Origin: Flavobacterium odoriferum
GTDB lineage: Bacteria > Bacteroidota > Bacteroidia > Flavobacteriales > Flavobacteriaceae
NCBI RefSeq assembly: GCF_025499515.1
Contig: NZ_JAMKFA010000003.1
Span: 1-64,000, forward strand
Direction: 5' to 3'
Length of the DNA: 64,000 nt
In this document: positions 52,401 through 60,908 of the stretch, piece by piece
Layout: the number at the start of each line of letters is the position of its first letter
How positions within the stretch are numbered: position 1 is the stretch's first letter
Notes under the pieces: generated by a model
What the model saw: only the letters and a program-made list of their open reading frames with translations
Databases searched by the model: none
Told to the model about the DNA's origin: nothing
Translations under genes and position numbers: made by a program

Positions 52401-53078
52401 TTATTTTCTTTTAACTTCTAAAGTTTCTCTTTTGATTTCTTTTACGTCATCATCAGACATTTTTGCTTTAGAACCGTCTTTTCTGTAGTAGTAATAGTCA
52501 TCGTCATTGTAGTCGTCTCCATAATCATCGCCATCATCATAATGTCCGTTTCCACTTGAGTAATAAGTTCCAGGGTTGTAGTTGTATCCGCCGTTAGCGT
52601 GGTTGATAAAACCATATACATCTACAATTCTACCTCTTCTGTCATAAACTATTCGCATATTACCCACTTTAGTTACAGCAAAACTGTTATAACTCATATA
52701 AATAGTTCCAATACGTTTTACTCTTCCAAAAGCGTCGTAGTTGATGTAAACATTTCCTACGCGTCTTACTCTACCAAAGTTATCGTGTTCAACTCTAACG
52801 CCTCTTTCTGAAGTTCCGTAGTACATTCCTCTTGGTGCACCACTTGTTCCATTGTCTCTTGGTCTAACCGCTGGTCTTGTGTTGAAGTCGAATTCTCCAT
52901 TTGGAAACAACATAAACTCAATTCCGCGTTCTCTGAAGATAATAGGCTCTGCATCTCTATAATCGATGTAATAACCTCTTCTGTTTGTGTTGTCAGAAAA
53001 AACAGGGTTTTCTGACGCTAAAGCCATGTTCCCTACCAGAAGGATACTGGCTACTACTAAAAGTGTAATTTTTTTCAT
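52401..53078 (-). CDS. Secreted protein with YD-like repeats and acidic/Tyr-rich tail
   Basis: A 225-residue exported protein: signal peptide (ending ALA at about 21), then four copies of a 15-16 residue unit of the pattern Y-D-x-F-G-R-V-x-R-I-G-x-I-Y (about 96-160), reminiscent of RHS/YD repeats but shorter. The C-terminal third is rich in Asp and Tyr (DDDYYYY) and ends with a charged helix. No named family recognised. Monocistronic with its own terminator. Confidence 0.75.
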   Translation of the reverse strand: MKKITLLVVASILLVGNMALASENPVFSDNTNRRGYYIDYRDAEPIIFRERGIEFMLFPNGEFDFNTRPAVRPRDNGTSGAPRGMYYGTSERGVRVEHDNFGRVRRVGNVYINYDAFGRVKRIGTIYMSYNSFAVTKVGNMRIVYDRRGRIVDVYGFINHANGGYNYNPGTYYSSGNGHYDDGDDYGDDYNDDDYYYYRKDGSKAKMSDDDVKEIKRETLEVKRK

Positions 53079-53220
53079 GATACAACAATTTAAAAGTTGG
53101 GCAACTTCATTTTAAAACTCGTTTCTAAAACTTGTTGCTTGATTAGGTATTTCCAATTGCTGTGCCAAACTCAAAAAAAGTGTTGTGAACGATTTGTTAA
53201 TGAGTTGTTATTAAATAAAA

Positions 53221-53246
53221 AAAAGACAGTTAAGTAGCTGTCTTTT
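53221..53246 (-). terminator. Terminator of the DUF2752/CCC-motif operon
   Basis: AAAAGACAG / CTGTCTTTT with an 8-nt loop; on the minus strand it is followed by eight Ts. It lies 23 nt after the stop at 53269. Confidence 0.85.
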
Positions 53247-53268
53247 AATGATTTATATGTTTTTGTTT

Positions 53269-53604
53269 TTATTGAACTCCAAAATATCTGTTCATTTCTT
53301 CTTTTAATAAATCTGGATCTTGTAGTGAATCAAAACCAAATGTTGCTATCATCCATATCATCATAAGTAAATAAATCACACCTAAAACAATTCCTATAAT
53401 ATTTAGCGTTTTACCAATTTTAACATTGTTATAATTTGTATAATTTGTTGGATTTTCGGCATAGAGTTTAGCGTCTTTATTGGCTAAAACAATTCCTATT
53501 GTCCCTAAAATAACACTAAAAATTCCATAACAACAACAAGTTATGATTGATAAGATGCCTAAAATAAGTACAGCTGTAGCATTTGGTAATTTTTGATTTT
53601 CCAT
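53269..53604 (-). CDS. CCC-motif membrane protein
   Basis: A 111-residue membrane protein with two helices. Three adjacent Cys (LSIITCCCYGIFSVILG) sit in the first helix, the hallmark of the CCC-motif membrane family of Bacteroidetes. A conserved NNVKIGKTLNIIGIVLG block starts the second helix. It starts 11 nt after the DUF2752 gene, so they are an operon. Function unknown. Confidence 0.85.
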   Translation of the reverse strand: MENQKLPNATAVLILGILSIITCCCYGIFSVILGTIGIVLANKDAKLYAENPTNYTNYNNVKIGKTLNIIGIVLGVIYLLMMIWMIATFGFDSLQDPDLLKEEMNRYFGVQ

Positions 53605-53615
53605 TTTTATAAAGT

Positions 53616-53906
53616 TTAATTGGTTAAATAGGTAAAATACATTTTGTATACATAAGAAACTAAAACTACAATGCCGTTTAAAATGGCAATTGCAATTACT
53701 AATTTAGTGTAATTTCTTTTCTTATCTAATAAATGTAATAATAAAAAAACAAACAATAGTGCCAATGTATAAATAGCAGGAAAGATTTTAAAGGCTTCAT
53801 AAAATTCTCCTTCTAATAAAAAAGCAATGGCTCTTTGCGTGCCACAACCCGGACATTCAACTCCAAAAAGTTGTTTGTTCATACAAGGCAACATATGTTC
53901 TTCCAT
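53616..53906 (-). CDS. DUF2752 membrane protein
   Basis: A 96-residue protein with the family signature CPGCGTQRA (residues 16-24) after an N-terminal Cys (MLPCMNKQLFG) and then two transmembrane helices. DUF2752 members are small inner-membrane proteins with a periplasm-facing CxxC, possibly redox-active. Paired with the CCC-motif protein; both are Cys-bearing membrane proteins. Confidence 0.85.
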   Translation of the reverse strand: MEEHMLPCMNKQLFGVECPGCGTQRAIAFLLEGEFYEAFKIFPAIYTLALLFVFLLLHLLDKKRNYTKLVIAIAILNGIVVLVSYVYKMYFTYLTN

Positions 53907-54016
53907 AATACTTTTTGAAAGTTGAAAATTTGTTTCACAAGTTTACAAAAAAAAGTTCAAAAACAAATACTAATTTTAAAAACACTACTTTTGAAAACTT
54001 TATTAAAAGAAAAAAT

Positions 54017-54214
54017 ATGAAGCAATTTTTATACATTTTGATGTTCGCAGCTATCGGAATTTTTGCCATGATTGAACAATCAAAACCAGCTCCAAATCGA
54101 TTTATTATGATAGGAGCAATGGCTGTTTTTATGTTTGGATTATTTAGATTGATGAAGAAAATTCCATCTAAAAATGATGGAGAAAATGAAAATAAAAATG
54201 ACACAGAAGTTTGA
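54017..54214 (+). CDS. Small two-helix membrane protein
   Basis: A 65-residue protein with two transmembrane helices (KQFLYILMFAAIGIFAM and FIMIGAMAVFMFGLFRL) and an acidic/Asn-rich C terminus. A TACTTTTG box at 53986-53993 lies 23 nt before the ATG, which rules out a longer start at 53915. Its end overlaps the Smr gene's start by 17 bp. Family unknown. Confidence 0.7.
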   Translation: MKQFLYILMFAAIGIFAMIEQSKPAPNRFIMIGAMAVFMFGLFRLMKKIPSKNDGENENKNDTEV

Positions 54215-54758
54215 AATAGGAGATAAGGTTGCCGTTTTAGACGACGACATTTCGGGAGTGGTAATTAAGGTTCAAAATAATGAAATTTCAGTGGAAACTA
54301 CCGATAAATTCTTGATGACATTTTTTGTCAACGAATTGATTAAAATAAACAATTCCAATGAGTTAAGTGGTTTTTTCTCCACTCAAAGTTTAGGTTCGGT
54401 TTTAAAAGACAAAGAAGAGCCGAAAAAGCGCAGTTTTGTCAAAGAAAAGCGTTCTCGTAAGGATGAATTTGTCTTAGAAGTTGATTTGCATATCGAAAAA
54501 TTAGTACCTTCAAAACGAGGAATGAGCAACTATGATATTCTGACTTTGCAAATGGAAACCGCTAAACGACAACTCGATTTTGCTATCAAAAATCGAATGC
54601 CGAAAGTGGTTTTTATTCATGGTGTTGGTGAAGGTGTTTTGAAAGCCGAATTAGACTTTATGTTGGGACGTTATGACAACATTTCATTCCAAGATGCGAA
54701 CTATCAAAAATATGGTTTGGGAGCAACCGAAGTTTACATTAAGCAAAATGTGAAGTAA
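54198..54758 (+). CDS. Smr domain protein with N-terminal KOW-like domain
   Basis: A 186-residue protein. Residues 1-50 resemble a small SH3/KOW-like barrel (FEIGDKVAVLDDDISGVVIKVQNNEISVET). The C-terminal part is an Smr (small MutS-related) domain with VDLHIEKL and the HGVGEG motif, giving possible nuclease activity. Smr domains act on branched DNA or collided ribosomes. ATG at 54198 chosen; upstream in-frame ATGs lie inside the preceding gene. Confidence 0.85.
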   Translation: MTQKFEIGDKVAVLDDDISGVVIKVQNNEISVETTDKFLMTFFVNELIKINNSNELSGFFSTQSLGSVLKDKEEPKKRSFVKEKRSRKDEFVLEVDLHIEKLVPSKRGMSNYDILTLQMETAKRQLDFAIKNRMPKVVFIHGVGEGVLKAELDFMLGRYDNISFQDANYQKYGLGATEVYIKQNVK

Positions 54759-54804
54759 GATTTTGGACTAAAATTTCACTTGAATTTCACTTCAAGAAAT
54801 AAAA

Positions 54805-54835
54805 AAAGGACTACTCAATTTTGAATAGTCCTTTT
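54805..54835. terminator. Bidirectional terminator
   Basis: AAAAGGACTA / TAGTCCTTTT stem enclosing a smaller CAA..TTG pairing, flanked by A and T tracts, between the convergent Smr gene and the lipoprotein gene. Confidence 0.85.
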
Positions 54836-54853
54836 ACTTTTTTGATGTTTTTT

Positions 54854-55360
54854 CTATAAGTCGGTTTCGTAATTTCCAAAAATATATTCTGTAAAACTAA
54901 ATGAATTGTCCGGATTTGAAAAGTTTACATTTTTAAATTTAATATTATGTGTGTAGCCGTTAATTGTAATTCCATCTACATCGTAAAGCGCATCTGTAAT
55001 AATTTCTATCGTTCCACCTGAAGCATTCCATTCTTTTTCAACAACAGGCGAAGCAGGAGGCAGTGTTGAACAAATTGTAGCAGAACTCACATTTCCAGAA
55101 TATAATCTATAAATAATTTGATTTGTGGTTCCAACATTTATAATTCTCGGACTCCCATCAGGTGTCTCTTCGTTAAGAAAACTGCTCTCCGGAATACTTA
55201 AAAGCAACAACTCTTTATCGTTAATTTTAAAAACAAGGTTGTTATCTGTACAATTTTGAATAGTTGCAGTATCAAAATTGAAAGATTCTAGCGTAATATC
55301 GCCATCATCACAGGCTTGTAGCATAAAAACTGAGGCTACTAAAACTATAAGTTTTTTCAT
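54854..55360 (-). CDS. Hypothetical lipoprotein
   Basis: A 168-residue lipoprotein: signal peptide with lipobox LQAC at Cys17, followed by an acidic linker (DDGDITLESFNFD). The mature domain is beta-rich with further Cys residues (NCTDNN, ICSTLPP). I do not recognise a family; it resembles many flavobacterial surface lipoproteins. Monocistronic. Confidence 0.75.
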   Translation of the reverse strand: MKKLIVLVASVFMLQACDDGDITLESFNFDTATIQNCTDNNLVFKINDKELLLLSIPESSFLNEETPDGSPRIINVGTTNQIIYRLYSGNVSSATICSTLPPASPVVEKEWNASGGTIEIITDALYDVDGITINGYTHNIKFKNVNFSNPDNSFSFTEYIFGNYETDL

Positions 55361-55470
55361 TTATTCATCGAATTTATGCAACAAAAATAAAGGTTTTAAT
55401 TTATTAATTTGCTAAAGTTTGTTAATTTAAACGTGAATTGAATTTAAGACTTTCAAAATAAAATGATTTG

Positions 55471-55478
55471 TATCTTTG
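55471..55478 (+). promoter_or_regulatory. -7 box of the cysteine desulfurase gene
   Basis: TATCTTTG, four bases before the ATG at 55483. The transcript would begin at or close to the start codon. An in-frame start at 55468 is therefore excluded. Confidence 0.55.
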
Positions 55479-55482
55479 CGAC

Positions 55483-56604
55483 ATGAGAAAAGTGTATTTA
55501 GATAACGCCGCAACCACGCCTATTCATCCAGAAGTTATTACTGCAATGATGAACGTGCTTCAAAATGATTTCGGGAATCCATCTTCAACGCATAGTTTTG
55601 GTCGAAGTGCGAAAACGTTGGTCGAATCAGCTCGAAAATCCATTGCTAAACTGCTAAATGCACAAGCTTCAGAAATTATTTTTACGTCAAGCGCTACAGA
55701 AGCTACGAATTGGATTCTAACTAGTGCTGTTAAAGATTTGGGAATTAAACGAATTATAACAACTAAAATCGAGCATCACGCTACGTTACATACAGTTGAA
55801 CATTTAGCAAAAGAATTCGGAATTCAAGTTGAATATGTTACGATTTTATCCAACGGAAACATCGATTACCATGATTTTGCTGATAAATTACATTCAGATG
55901 TCCCAACATTAGTATCATTAATCCACGTTAATAACGAAATAGGAACGATTTTAGACATCAAACGTGTTTCGGACTTATGCAAGTATGCGAAAGTGCTTTT
56001 TCATTGCGATACGGTGCAGTCTATCGGAAAAACGAATTTAGATGTGCAAGAGTTGGGAGTCGACTTTTTAGTGGCTTCTGCCCATAAATTTCATGGTCCA
56101 AAAGGAATTGGGTTTGCGTATTTGAAAAAGAATTCAATGCTACAACCGATGATTTTTGGTGGCGAACAAGAGAAAGGCATGCGTGCCGGAACTGAAGCTG
56201 TACATCAAGTTGTTGGAATGGCAAAAGCGTTAGAATTAGCTTGTGAGAATTTAGAAAACGACACCAATTACATTTCTGATTTAAAAAACTACTGCTTTTT
56301 AGAATTAAAAAAAGTATTTCCAGAAGTTAAAATCAACGGAGAAAACACGTTTTATAACCTTTTGAATGTGCAATTACCATTATCAGAAGAAAAGACTTCC
56401 ATGTTGTTATTTACATTGGATATGAAAGGAATTGCCGTTTCTCGCGGAAGTGCTTGCCAAAGCGGAAGCATCAAACCATCTCACGTTTTAGCCGAGTTTT
56501 TATCACCAGAAGAAGCTAAAAAACCAAGTTTAAGAATATCATTCAGTCATTTTAATACGAAAGAAGATATTGATTTGTTAGTTGAAGCTTTGAAAACAGC
56601 ATAA
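55483..56604 (+). CDS. Cysteine desulfurase (NifS/IscS-like)
   Basis: A 373-residue class V PLP enzyme releasing sulfur from cysteine for Fe-S clusters or thiolated tRNA. N-terminal YLDNAATTP, PLP lysine K202 (SAHKFHGPKG) and the mobile catalytic loop with Cys325 (SRGSACQSGS) are present. No iscU or other isc/suf gene is nearby, so it could serve tRNA thiolation. Monocistronic. Confidence 0.93.
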   Translation: MRKVYLDNAATTPIHPEVITAMMNVLQNDFGNPSSTHSFGRSAKTLVESARKSIAKLLNAQASEIIFTSSATEATNWILTSAVKDLGIKRIITTKIEHHATLHTVEHLAKEFGIQVEYVTILSNGNIDYHDFADKLHSDVPTLVSLIHVNNEIGTILDIKRVSDLCKYAKVLFHCDTVQSIGKTNLDVQELGVDFLVASAHKFHGPKGIGFAYLKKNSMLQPMIFGGEQEKGMRAGTEAVHQVVGMAKALELACENLENDTNYISDLKNYCFLELKKVFPEVKINGENTFYNLLNVQLPLSEEKTSMLLFTLDMKGIAVSRGSACQSGSIKPSHVLAEFLSPEEAKKPSLRISFSHFNTKEDIDLLVEALKTA

Positions 56605-56607
56605 AAA

Positions 56608-56631
56608 AAAGTCCATTTTAAAACGGACTTT
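56608..56631. terminator. Terminator between cysteine desulfurase and SRPBCC genes
   Basis: AAAGTCC / GGACTTT stem with additional TTTT/AAAA pairing in the loop, flanked by A and T tracts, between convergent genes. Confidence 0.75.
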
Positions 56632-56653
56632 CATTTTTATTTAAATCAGAGAA

Positions 56654-57046
56654 TTACAATTTCCCCATATTCTGAGCCAATGTCTCAATGAATTTGGTAA
56701 TAGGTCCTTTGATCATCATTGCCATCATTGGGTTGAAATCACCTTCAAAAGCTAATTGAACTTCTGTGTTGTCAGCGTCAATTGCGTTTAAGTTTCCAGT
56801 TAAGGTAAAAGGTAATTTGCTTGAAGCCGCTCCTAAAACAATTTGTGAGTTTGGAGTTCCACCTTTTTTTACCAATTTAATTTCTGGCATACCTTTTAAT
56901 CCGAATTCAAAGCAATTTTCGTCGATTACTTCAAATTTTGCGATATTTTCAGGCATTAATTTCTCGAAATTCTTTACGTCGTTCAAAGCGTTGAATAAAT
57001 ATTCAGCCGATTTTGCTACGTTTACTTTTGGACTTTCTAAGTTCAT
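56654..57046 (-). CDS. SRPBCC (START-like) family protein
   Basis: A 130-residue protein of the START/Bet v1-like fold: N-terminal VNVAKSAEYLFNALNDVKNFEKLMP and C-terminal helix MMAMMIKGPITKFIETLAQNMG. No signal peptide. It lies about 100 nt after pyrE and may be co-transcribed; a heptamer repeat sits between them. Ligand unknown. Confidence 0.83.
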   Translation of the reverse strand: MNLESPKVNVAKSAEYLFNALNDVKNFEKLMPENIAKFEVIDENCFEFGLKGMPEIKLVKKGGTPNSQIVLGAASSKLPFTLTGNLNAIDADNTEVQLAFEGDFNPMMAMMIKGPITKFIETLAQNMGKL

Positions 57047-57118
57047 ATTTTTTTGTTTATAAGTTTATAAGGTTAAGAGTTTAAAAGGTTATAGGAACAA
57101 GTTTAAAAGTTAGTTTTT

Positions 57119-57153
57119 ACTTCCAACTCCCAACTTCCATCTCCCAACTAAAC
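57119..57153. repeat. Degenerate heptanucleotide repeat at the pyrE stop codon
   Basis: In 7-base steps the sequence reads ACTTCCA, ACTCCCA, ACTTCCA, TCTCCCA, ACTAAAC. The pyrE stop codon (minus strand, 57150-57148) lies in the last unit. Similar heptamer repeats occur at 34798-34832 and 50839-50859. Confidence 0.65.
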
Positions 57154-57795
57154 TTCCACGTTCCACTCCGCTGGATTCGCGTTCCAAGCGCTTAATGTTT
57201 CCATTTCATTTTCTGAAACATATTGTTTGTCTACCGCTTTTTGTAATAAGTTTTCGTAATTACTTAACGTGAAAACATCCAAATTAGCTGCTTCAAAACG
57301 TTCTTTTGAAACTGGAAAACCATACGTAAAAATTGCTGCCATTCCTTTGATGTTTGCGCCTTCGTTTCGTAAAGCTTCAACTGCTAATAAACTGCTTCCT
57401 CCAGTTGAAATCAAATCTTCTACGACTACCACGTTTTGTCCTTTTTGCAAGAAACCTTCCACTTGATTTTGTCTTCCGTGTTTTTTTGGTTCAGGTCTAA
57501 CGTATACAAAAGGCAGTCCCATTGCTTCTGCAACAAGTATACCAATTCCAATTGCACCAGTTGCAACGCCTGCAATTACGTCGGGTTTGCCAAATTTCTC
57601 TTCAATATGTTTGGCAAATTCATCGCGAATATAATTTCTAACCGCTGGAAATGAAAGGATTATGCGGTTATCACAATAAATCGGAGACTTCCAGCCTGAA
57701 GCCCACGTAAAAGGATTTTTAGAATTTAATTTAATTGCGTTTATTTGTAAAAGCAATTCGGCTGTTTGTTGTGCTGTGTTGTTGTTAAAAATCAT
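57148..57795 (-). CDS. pyrE: Orotate phosphoribosyltransferase
   Basis: A 215-residue type I phosphoribosyltransferase making OMP from orotate and PRPP. The PRPP loop VVVVEDLISTGGSSLLAVE is complete and the early block FTWASGWKSPIYCDNR is typical. The -7 box TACATTTG (minus, 57807-57800) is 4 nt before its ATG, inside the first codons of the divergent NUDIX gene. pyrD is far away at 22269, so the pathway is not clustered. Confidence 0.95.
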   Translation of the reverse strand: MIFNNNTAQQTAELLLQINAIKLNSKNPFTWASGWKSPIYCDNRIILSFPAVRNYIRDEFAKHIEEKFGKPDVIAGVATGAIGIGILVAEAMGLPFVYVRPEPKKHGRQNQVEGFLQKGQNVVVVEDLISTGGSSLLAVEALRNEGANIKGMAAIFTYGFPVSKERFEAANLDVFTLSNYENLLQKAVDKQYVSENEMETLSAWNANPAEWNVEV

Positions 57796-57799
57796 ATTG

Positions 57800-57807
57800 C
57801 AAATGTA
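57800..57807 (-). promoter_or_regulatory. -7 box of pyrE overlapping the NUDIX start codon
   Basis: On the minus strand TACATTTG, four nt before the pyrE ATG. Its bases 57803-57805 are at the same time the plus-strand ATG of the NUDIX gene. Confidence 0.55.
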
Positions 57808-58402
57808 TAAAGTTTTTGTGAACGATAAGCCACTTTTTTTGACAAATCAAGTTCAAAAGGAGACCGATTTCAAACTTTTTTTATTGGAAAGTGTTGATAT
57901 CAAGAAGTTGATTGTTAAAATTTTTCAGAATAAAATTCAGAAAGCTTTTCTGTATCATCCCGATGAAAAGTTAATCATGAAAACACTTCGTGCCAAATTA
58001 CCTGTGGAAAAAGCAGGTGGTGGATTGGTTTACAACAAAGACGGCGATGTGCTTTTTATTTTCAGAAACGGCAAATGGGATTTACCAAAAGGTGGCACTG
58101 AAAAAAATGAAACCATTGAAGAAACCGCCATGCGCGAAGTAGAAGAAGAAACAGGCGTAACGGGTTTAGTCATCACCGAAAAACTACAAAGAACCTACCA
58201 TATTTTCAAACGCAACGGTCGCTACAAACTAAAAATTACACAATGGTTTGAAATGCGCACCAAATACAAAGGCACACCACAAGGCCAAGCCGATGAAGGT
58301 ATTGAACGTGTAGAATGGGTGAATCCAAAGGATATTAAGTTTTTATTAGAGAACTCATACGAGAATATTAAGTTGTTGTTTGAAGCGGAGAAGGTGGTTT
58401 GA
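57803..58402 (+). CDS. NUDIX hydrolase with N-terminal extension
   Basis: A 199-residue protein. Residues 1-65 are an unassigned N-terminal domain (MYKVFVNDKPLFLTN start). The Nudix box follows in the second half (PKGGTEKNE...AMREVEEETG). Substrate could be a diphosphoinositol-like or nucleotide compound; not deducible. The ATG at 57803 is only 7 bp from the pyrE start codon on the other strand, so this gene's promoter must lie within pyrE. Confidence 0.87.
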   Translation: MYKVFVNDKPLFLTNQVQKETDFKLFLLESVDIKKLIVKIFQNKIQKAFLYHPDEKLIMKTLRAKLPVEKAGGGLVYNKDGDVLFIFRNGKWDLPKGGTEKNETIEETAMREVEEETGVTGLVITEKLQRTYHIFKRNGRYKLKITQWFEMRTKYKGTPQGQADEGIERVEWVNPKDIKFLLENSYENIKLLFEAEKVV

Positions 58403-58422
58403 AAAATTAATTAAGTTTTTTA

Positions 58423-59076
58423 TTATTCTTCTAAAACATAATATGTTTTAATTTCCTGTTTTATTGCTTCTTTTCTTTTTTTTCTATCTTTAATTAATGA
58501 TCTGTCATCTACTAAAAAATAACCTGTTCCACTCGTATTTCTAACTATGAAAATGATAAGTCTTTTTTCTCCTTTTACTTTTTCAAAAGTAAATTCCCAT
58601 ATTTCATTGTTCTCGAATTCTAAGCATTTATAAAAATTAAACATATTTAATTTATCGTAGTTTGCAAATTTTATTTTTTCAATTCTGCAAGGAGTATTAA
58701 TACTATCTTTATTGTAAAAAATAACTGTACTATCTGTGATTTCTATATATTCATAATTATAGTCATTGAATTTTAATTGTTTTAGTTTCCATTTTCCTTT
58801 CCATTTTTCTTTTTCAATTGCTTGATAGATTGGTAACAAAGAATCTACTTTTGTTCTTGCATATTTTTCATATTCAGTCATTGGTTCATTATCAAAGTTA
58901 AAGTTTGTTGCAAAATAAAAGGAATAAAGGGCATTTAATCCTTTAGATTTTGAAAGAAACTTATTACCTGAATTAATATATTCTAATTGATATGATTCTA
59001 TGCTTTTTTCTTCTTTTTCTTGGGCAAAAAATGTGATTGAAAAAAATAATATAAAAAATGTAATTTTTGATTTCAT
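58423..59076 (-). CDS. Secreted hypothetical protein
   Basis: A 217-residue exported protein with a signal peptide (MKSKITFFILFFSITFFAQ). The mature part is rich in Lys, Glu and aromatics with a lipocalin-like series of strands (KWKGKWKLKQLKFNDYNYEYIEITD). No family recognised. It starts 12 nt after the M14 peptidase gene, so the two form an operon. Confidence 0.7.
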   Translation of the reverse strand: MKSKITFFILFFSITFFAQEKEEKSIESYQLEYINSGNKFLSKSKGLNALYSFYFATNFNFDNEPMTEYEKYARTKVDSLLPIYQAIEKEKWKGKWKLKQLKFNDYNYEYIEITDSTVIFYNKDSINTPCRIEKIKFANYDKLNMFNFYKCLEFENNEIWEFTFEKVKGEKRLIIFIVRNTSGTGYFLVDDRSLIKDRKKRKEAIKQEIKTYYVLEE

Positions 59077-59088
59077 GATTTCAAGTAT

Positions 59089-60813
59089 TTAATTCACTCG
59101 ATAAACCGGATACTGCAAATGCACTTTCTCATAGTAAGGCGATTGTCTGTACACCCAATCCAATTGCGCTGCACCATTTTCAGCGAAAGCTTTGTCGTTT
59201 TGTTTCTTTTGTTCTAATTCGGCTTTTATTTTTGGATTTTTATCTAAGAATTCTTTCGCCAAATCTTCAAAAACATAACTCGAAAAATATTCTTTTTGTT
59301 GTAAAATTGGGTCGAAGAAGTTCCAATTGAAATAACTATCAACTGCCTCTGGTTCTAATGTTTCTACTAAATATTTCACGCCTGGCTGATTCGTGTAAAA
59401 TACATAATCACCATAATGAAACTGTACTTTTTGAGTTGATTTAGATACTTTCGTATTGTAATGTCCGTAATGTCCTTCGTATGGCGACTTTGAAGTTTGA
59501 TAACTTTCAATTTTATACGATTCTACTTCAATAATTGTGTCATTTTGAAGACGATGCGCATTGATATTGTTCAATTTTAATATATCCAACACTTGCCATT
59601 GCGATTGCGGAATAATATACGCTTTCGGAATACTCACGAATTTCGTAGGTTTATAATTTCCATAAAACGGGATTTTCTTGGTAAACGGTTTGCTTTTGTC
59701 GTAAAACAATCGATCTTTTCCTGAAATAGTACTTGGTTTGTAACCGCCTTGATAGCCTTTAAAATCAATATAAGACACTTTCGTTGAGTCAATTGCCCAA
59801 TCCAACGGGTATTGCATTCCAACTTGATATTCGTTCAAAGCTTCTTTTCGCATTTGCTTGATTTTTTGCCAATTCGTATCAGCGAAATTAATCGTGCTGA
59901 CCATAAATTCGTAAGTCACTTTCACACGTTCTTTGTATACTTTCAACATGTGTGTTTCGGGAACAAATCCTAAAGTGTGGAATAAAGTCGAATAACCTGT
60001 CGCATATCTTGGTGTATCAGTAAATTGTTCAAAACCTTTGTCAGGTGTAGTACTGTGTACATTTACATACGGAACCACATCGATTTTCTTTTTGTTCATG
60101 TCTTTCACCACCGAAGGATACAATTCGTTGATGAAATAATTGCCTAATTTGTTTCCCAATCGTTCATGTTGGGTCGCAATGCAAGTAAACGTATACTGAT
60201 AATCAGCACCGTTGGAAACGTGATTATCTAAGAAAATATCCGGATTTAATTCGGTAAATAACTTTTGAAAACTTCTCGAGTTTTTAGTATCTGATTTAAT
60301 GAAATCACGATTCAAATCATAATTGCGAGCATTTCCTCTAAAACCATATTCTTCAGGACCGTTTTGATTGGCTCTGGAATGTGAATTTCTATTCAACATC
60401 CCACCAACACTATACACCGGAATAGCAGCAATTAAAGTGTTTTTAGCCGTTTTGATTTTTCCCATGGCTAAATCACGCATCAACATCATGGTAGCGTCAA
60501 TTCCGTCAGGTTCACCGGCATGAATTCCGTTATTGATTAAAATCACAGCTTTATTCTTAGTAAAATATTCGTCAAAATCAAATTTTCCTTCGCTTGAAAA
60601 AAGTACCAAATGCAGAGGTTTTCCGCTATCGGTAGTTCCTTTGTGAATCATTTGGATGTTGGTAAAACTTTCGTCTAATTTTTCATAAAACGTAATACAT
60701 TCTTCATAAGTAGTGGATTGATTGCCGTTGCCACGTTCAAATGGTGTGGTGAAATTGTTTTGCGAAAACACAGAAATCGAAAAGAAAAGCAAACTTATTT
60801 TTAAAAAACGCAT
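59089..60813 (-). CDS. M14-family zinc carboxypeptidase
   Basis: A 574-residue exported metallopeptidase. Signal peptide MRFLKISLLFFSISVFSQ. Zinc ligands: His and Glu in NNGIHAGEPDG, His in LDNHVSNGADYQYT. The N-terminal part is the catalytic M14 domain; the rest is beta-rich. ATG at 60813 is chosen; the longer frame would need a TTG at 60837. Heads an operon with the 217-residue secreted protein. Confidence 0.9.
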   Translation of the reverse strand: MRFLKISLLFFSISVFSQNNFTTPFERGNGNQSTTYEECITFYEKLDESFTNIQMIHKGTTDSGKPLHLVLFSSEGKFDFDEYFTKNKAVILINNGIHAGEPDGIDATMMLMRDLAMGKIKTAKNTLIAAIPVYSVGGMLNRNSHSRANQNGPEEYGFRGNARNYDLNRDFIKSDTKNSRSFQKLFTELNPDIFLDNHVSNGADYQYTFTCIATQHERLGNKLGNYFINELYPSVVKDMNKKKIDVVPYVNVHSTTPDKGFEQFTDTPRYATGYSTLFHTLGFVPETHMLKVYKERVKVTYEFMVSTINFADTNWQKIKQMRKEALNEYQVGMQYPLDWAIDSTKVSYIDFKGYQGGYKPSTISGKDRLFYDKSKPFTKKIPFYGNYKPTKFVSIPKAYIIPQSQWQVLDILKLNNINAHRLQNDTIIEVESYKIESYQTSKSPYEGHYGHYNTKVSKSTQKVQFHYGDYVFYTNQPGVKYLVETLEPEAVDSYFNWNFFDPILQQKEYFSSYVFEDLAKEFLDKNPKIKAELEQKKQNDKAFAENGAAQLDWVYRQSPYYEKVHLQYPVYRVN

Positions 60814-60896
60814 AGGAGAATTGTATTTGATTTTCAAAAATAAAGAATCTTTTTGAGGTAGAATTTTATAATTCGTAATTTTTAATTAATTGGCTT

Positions 60897-60904
60897 TATC
60901 TTTG
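60897..60904 (+). promoter_or_regulatory. -7 box of the second DEAD-box helicase
   Basis: TATCTTTG, followed by CCAC and the ATG at 60909: another start codon placed four bases after the -7 box. Confidence 0.55.
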
Positions 60905-60908
60905 CCAC

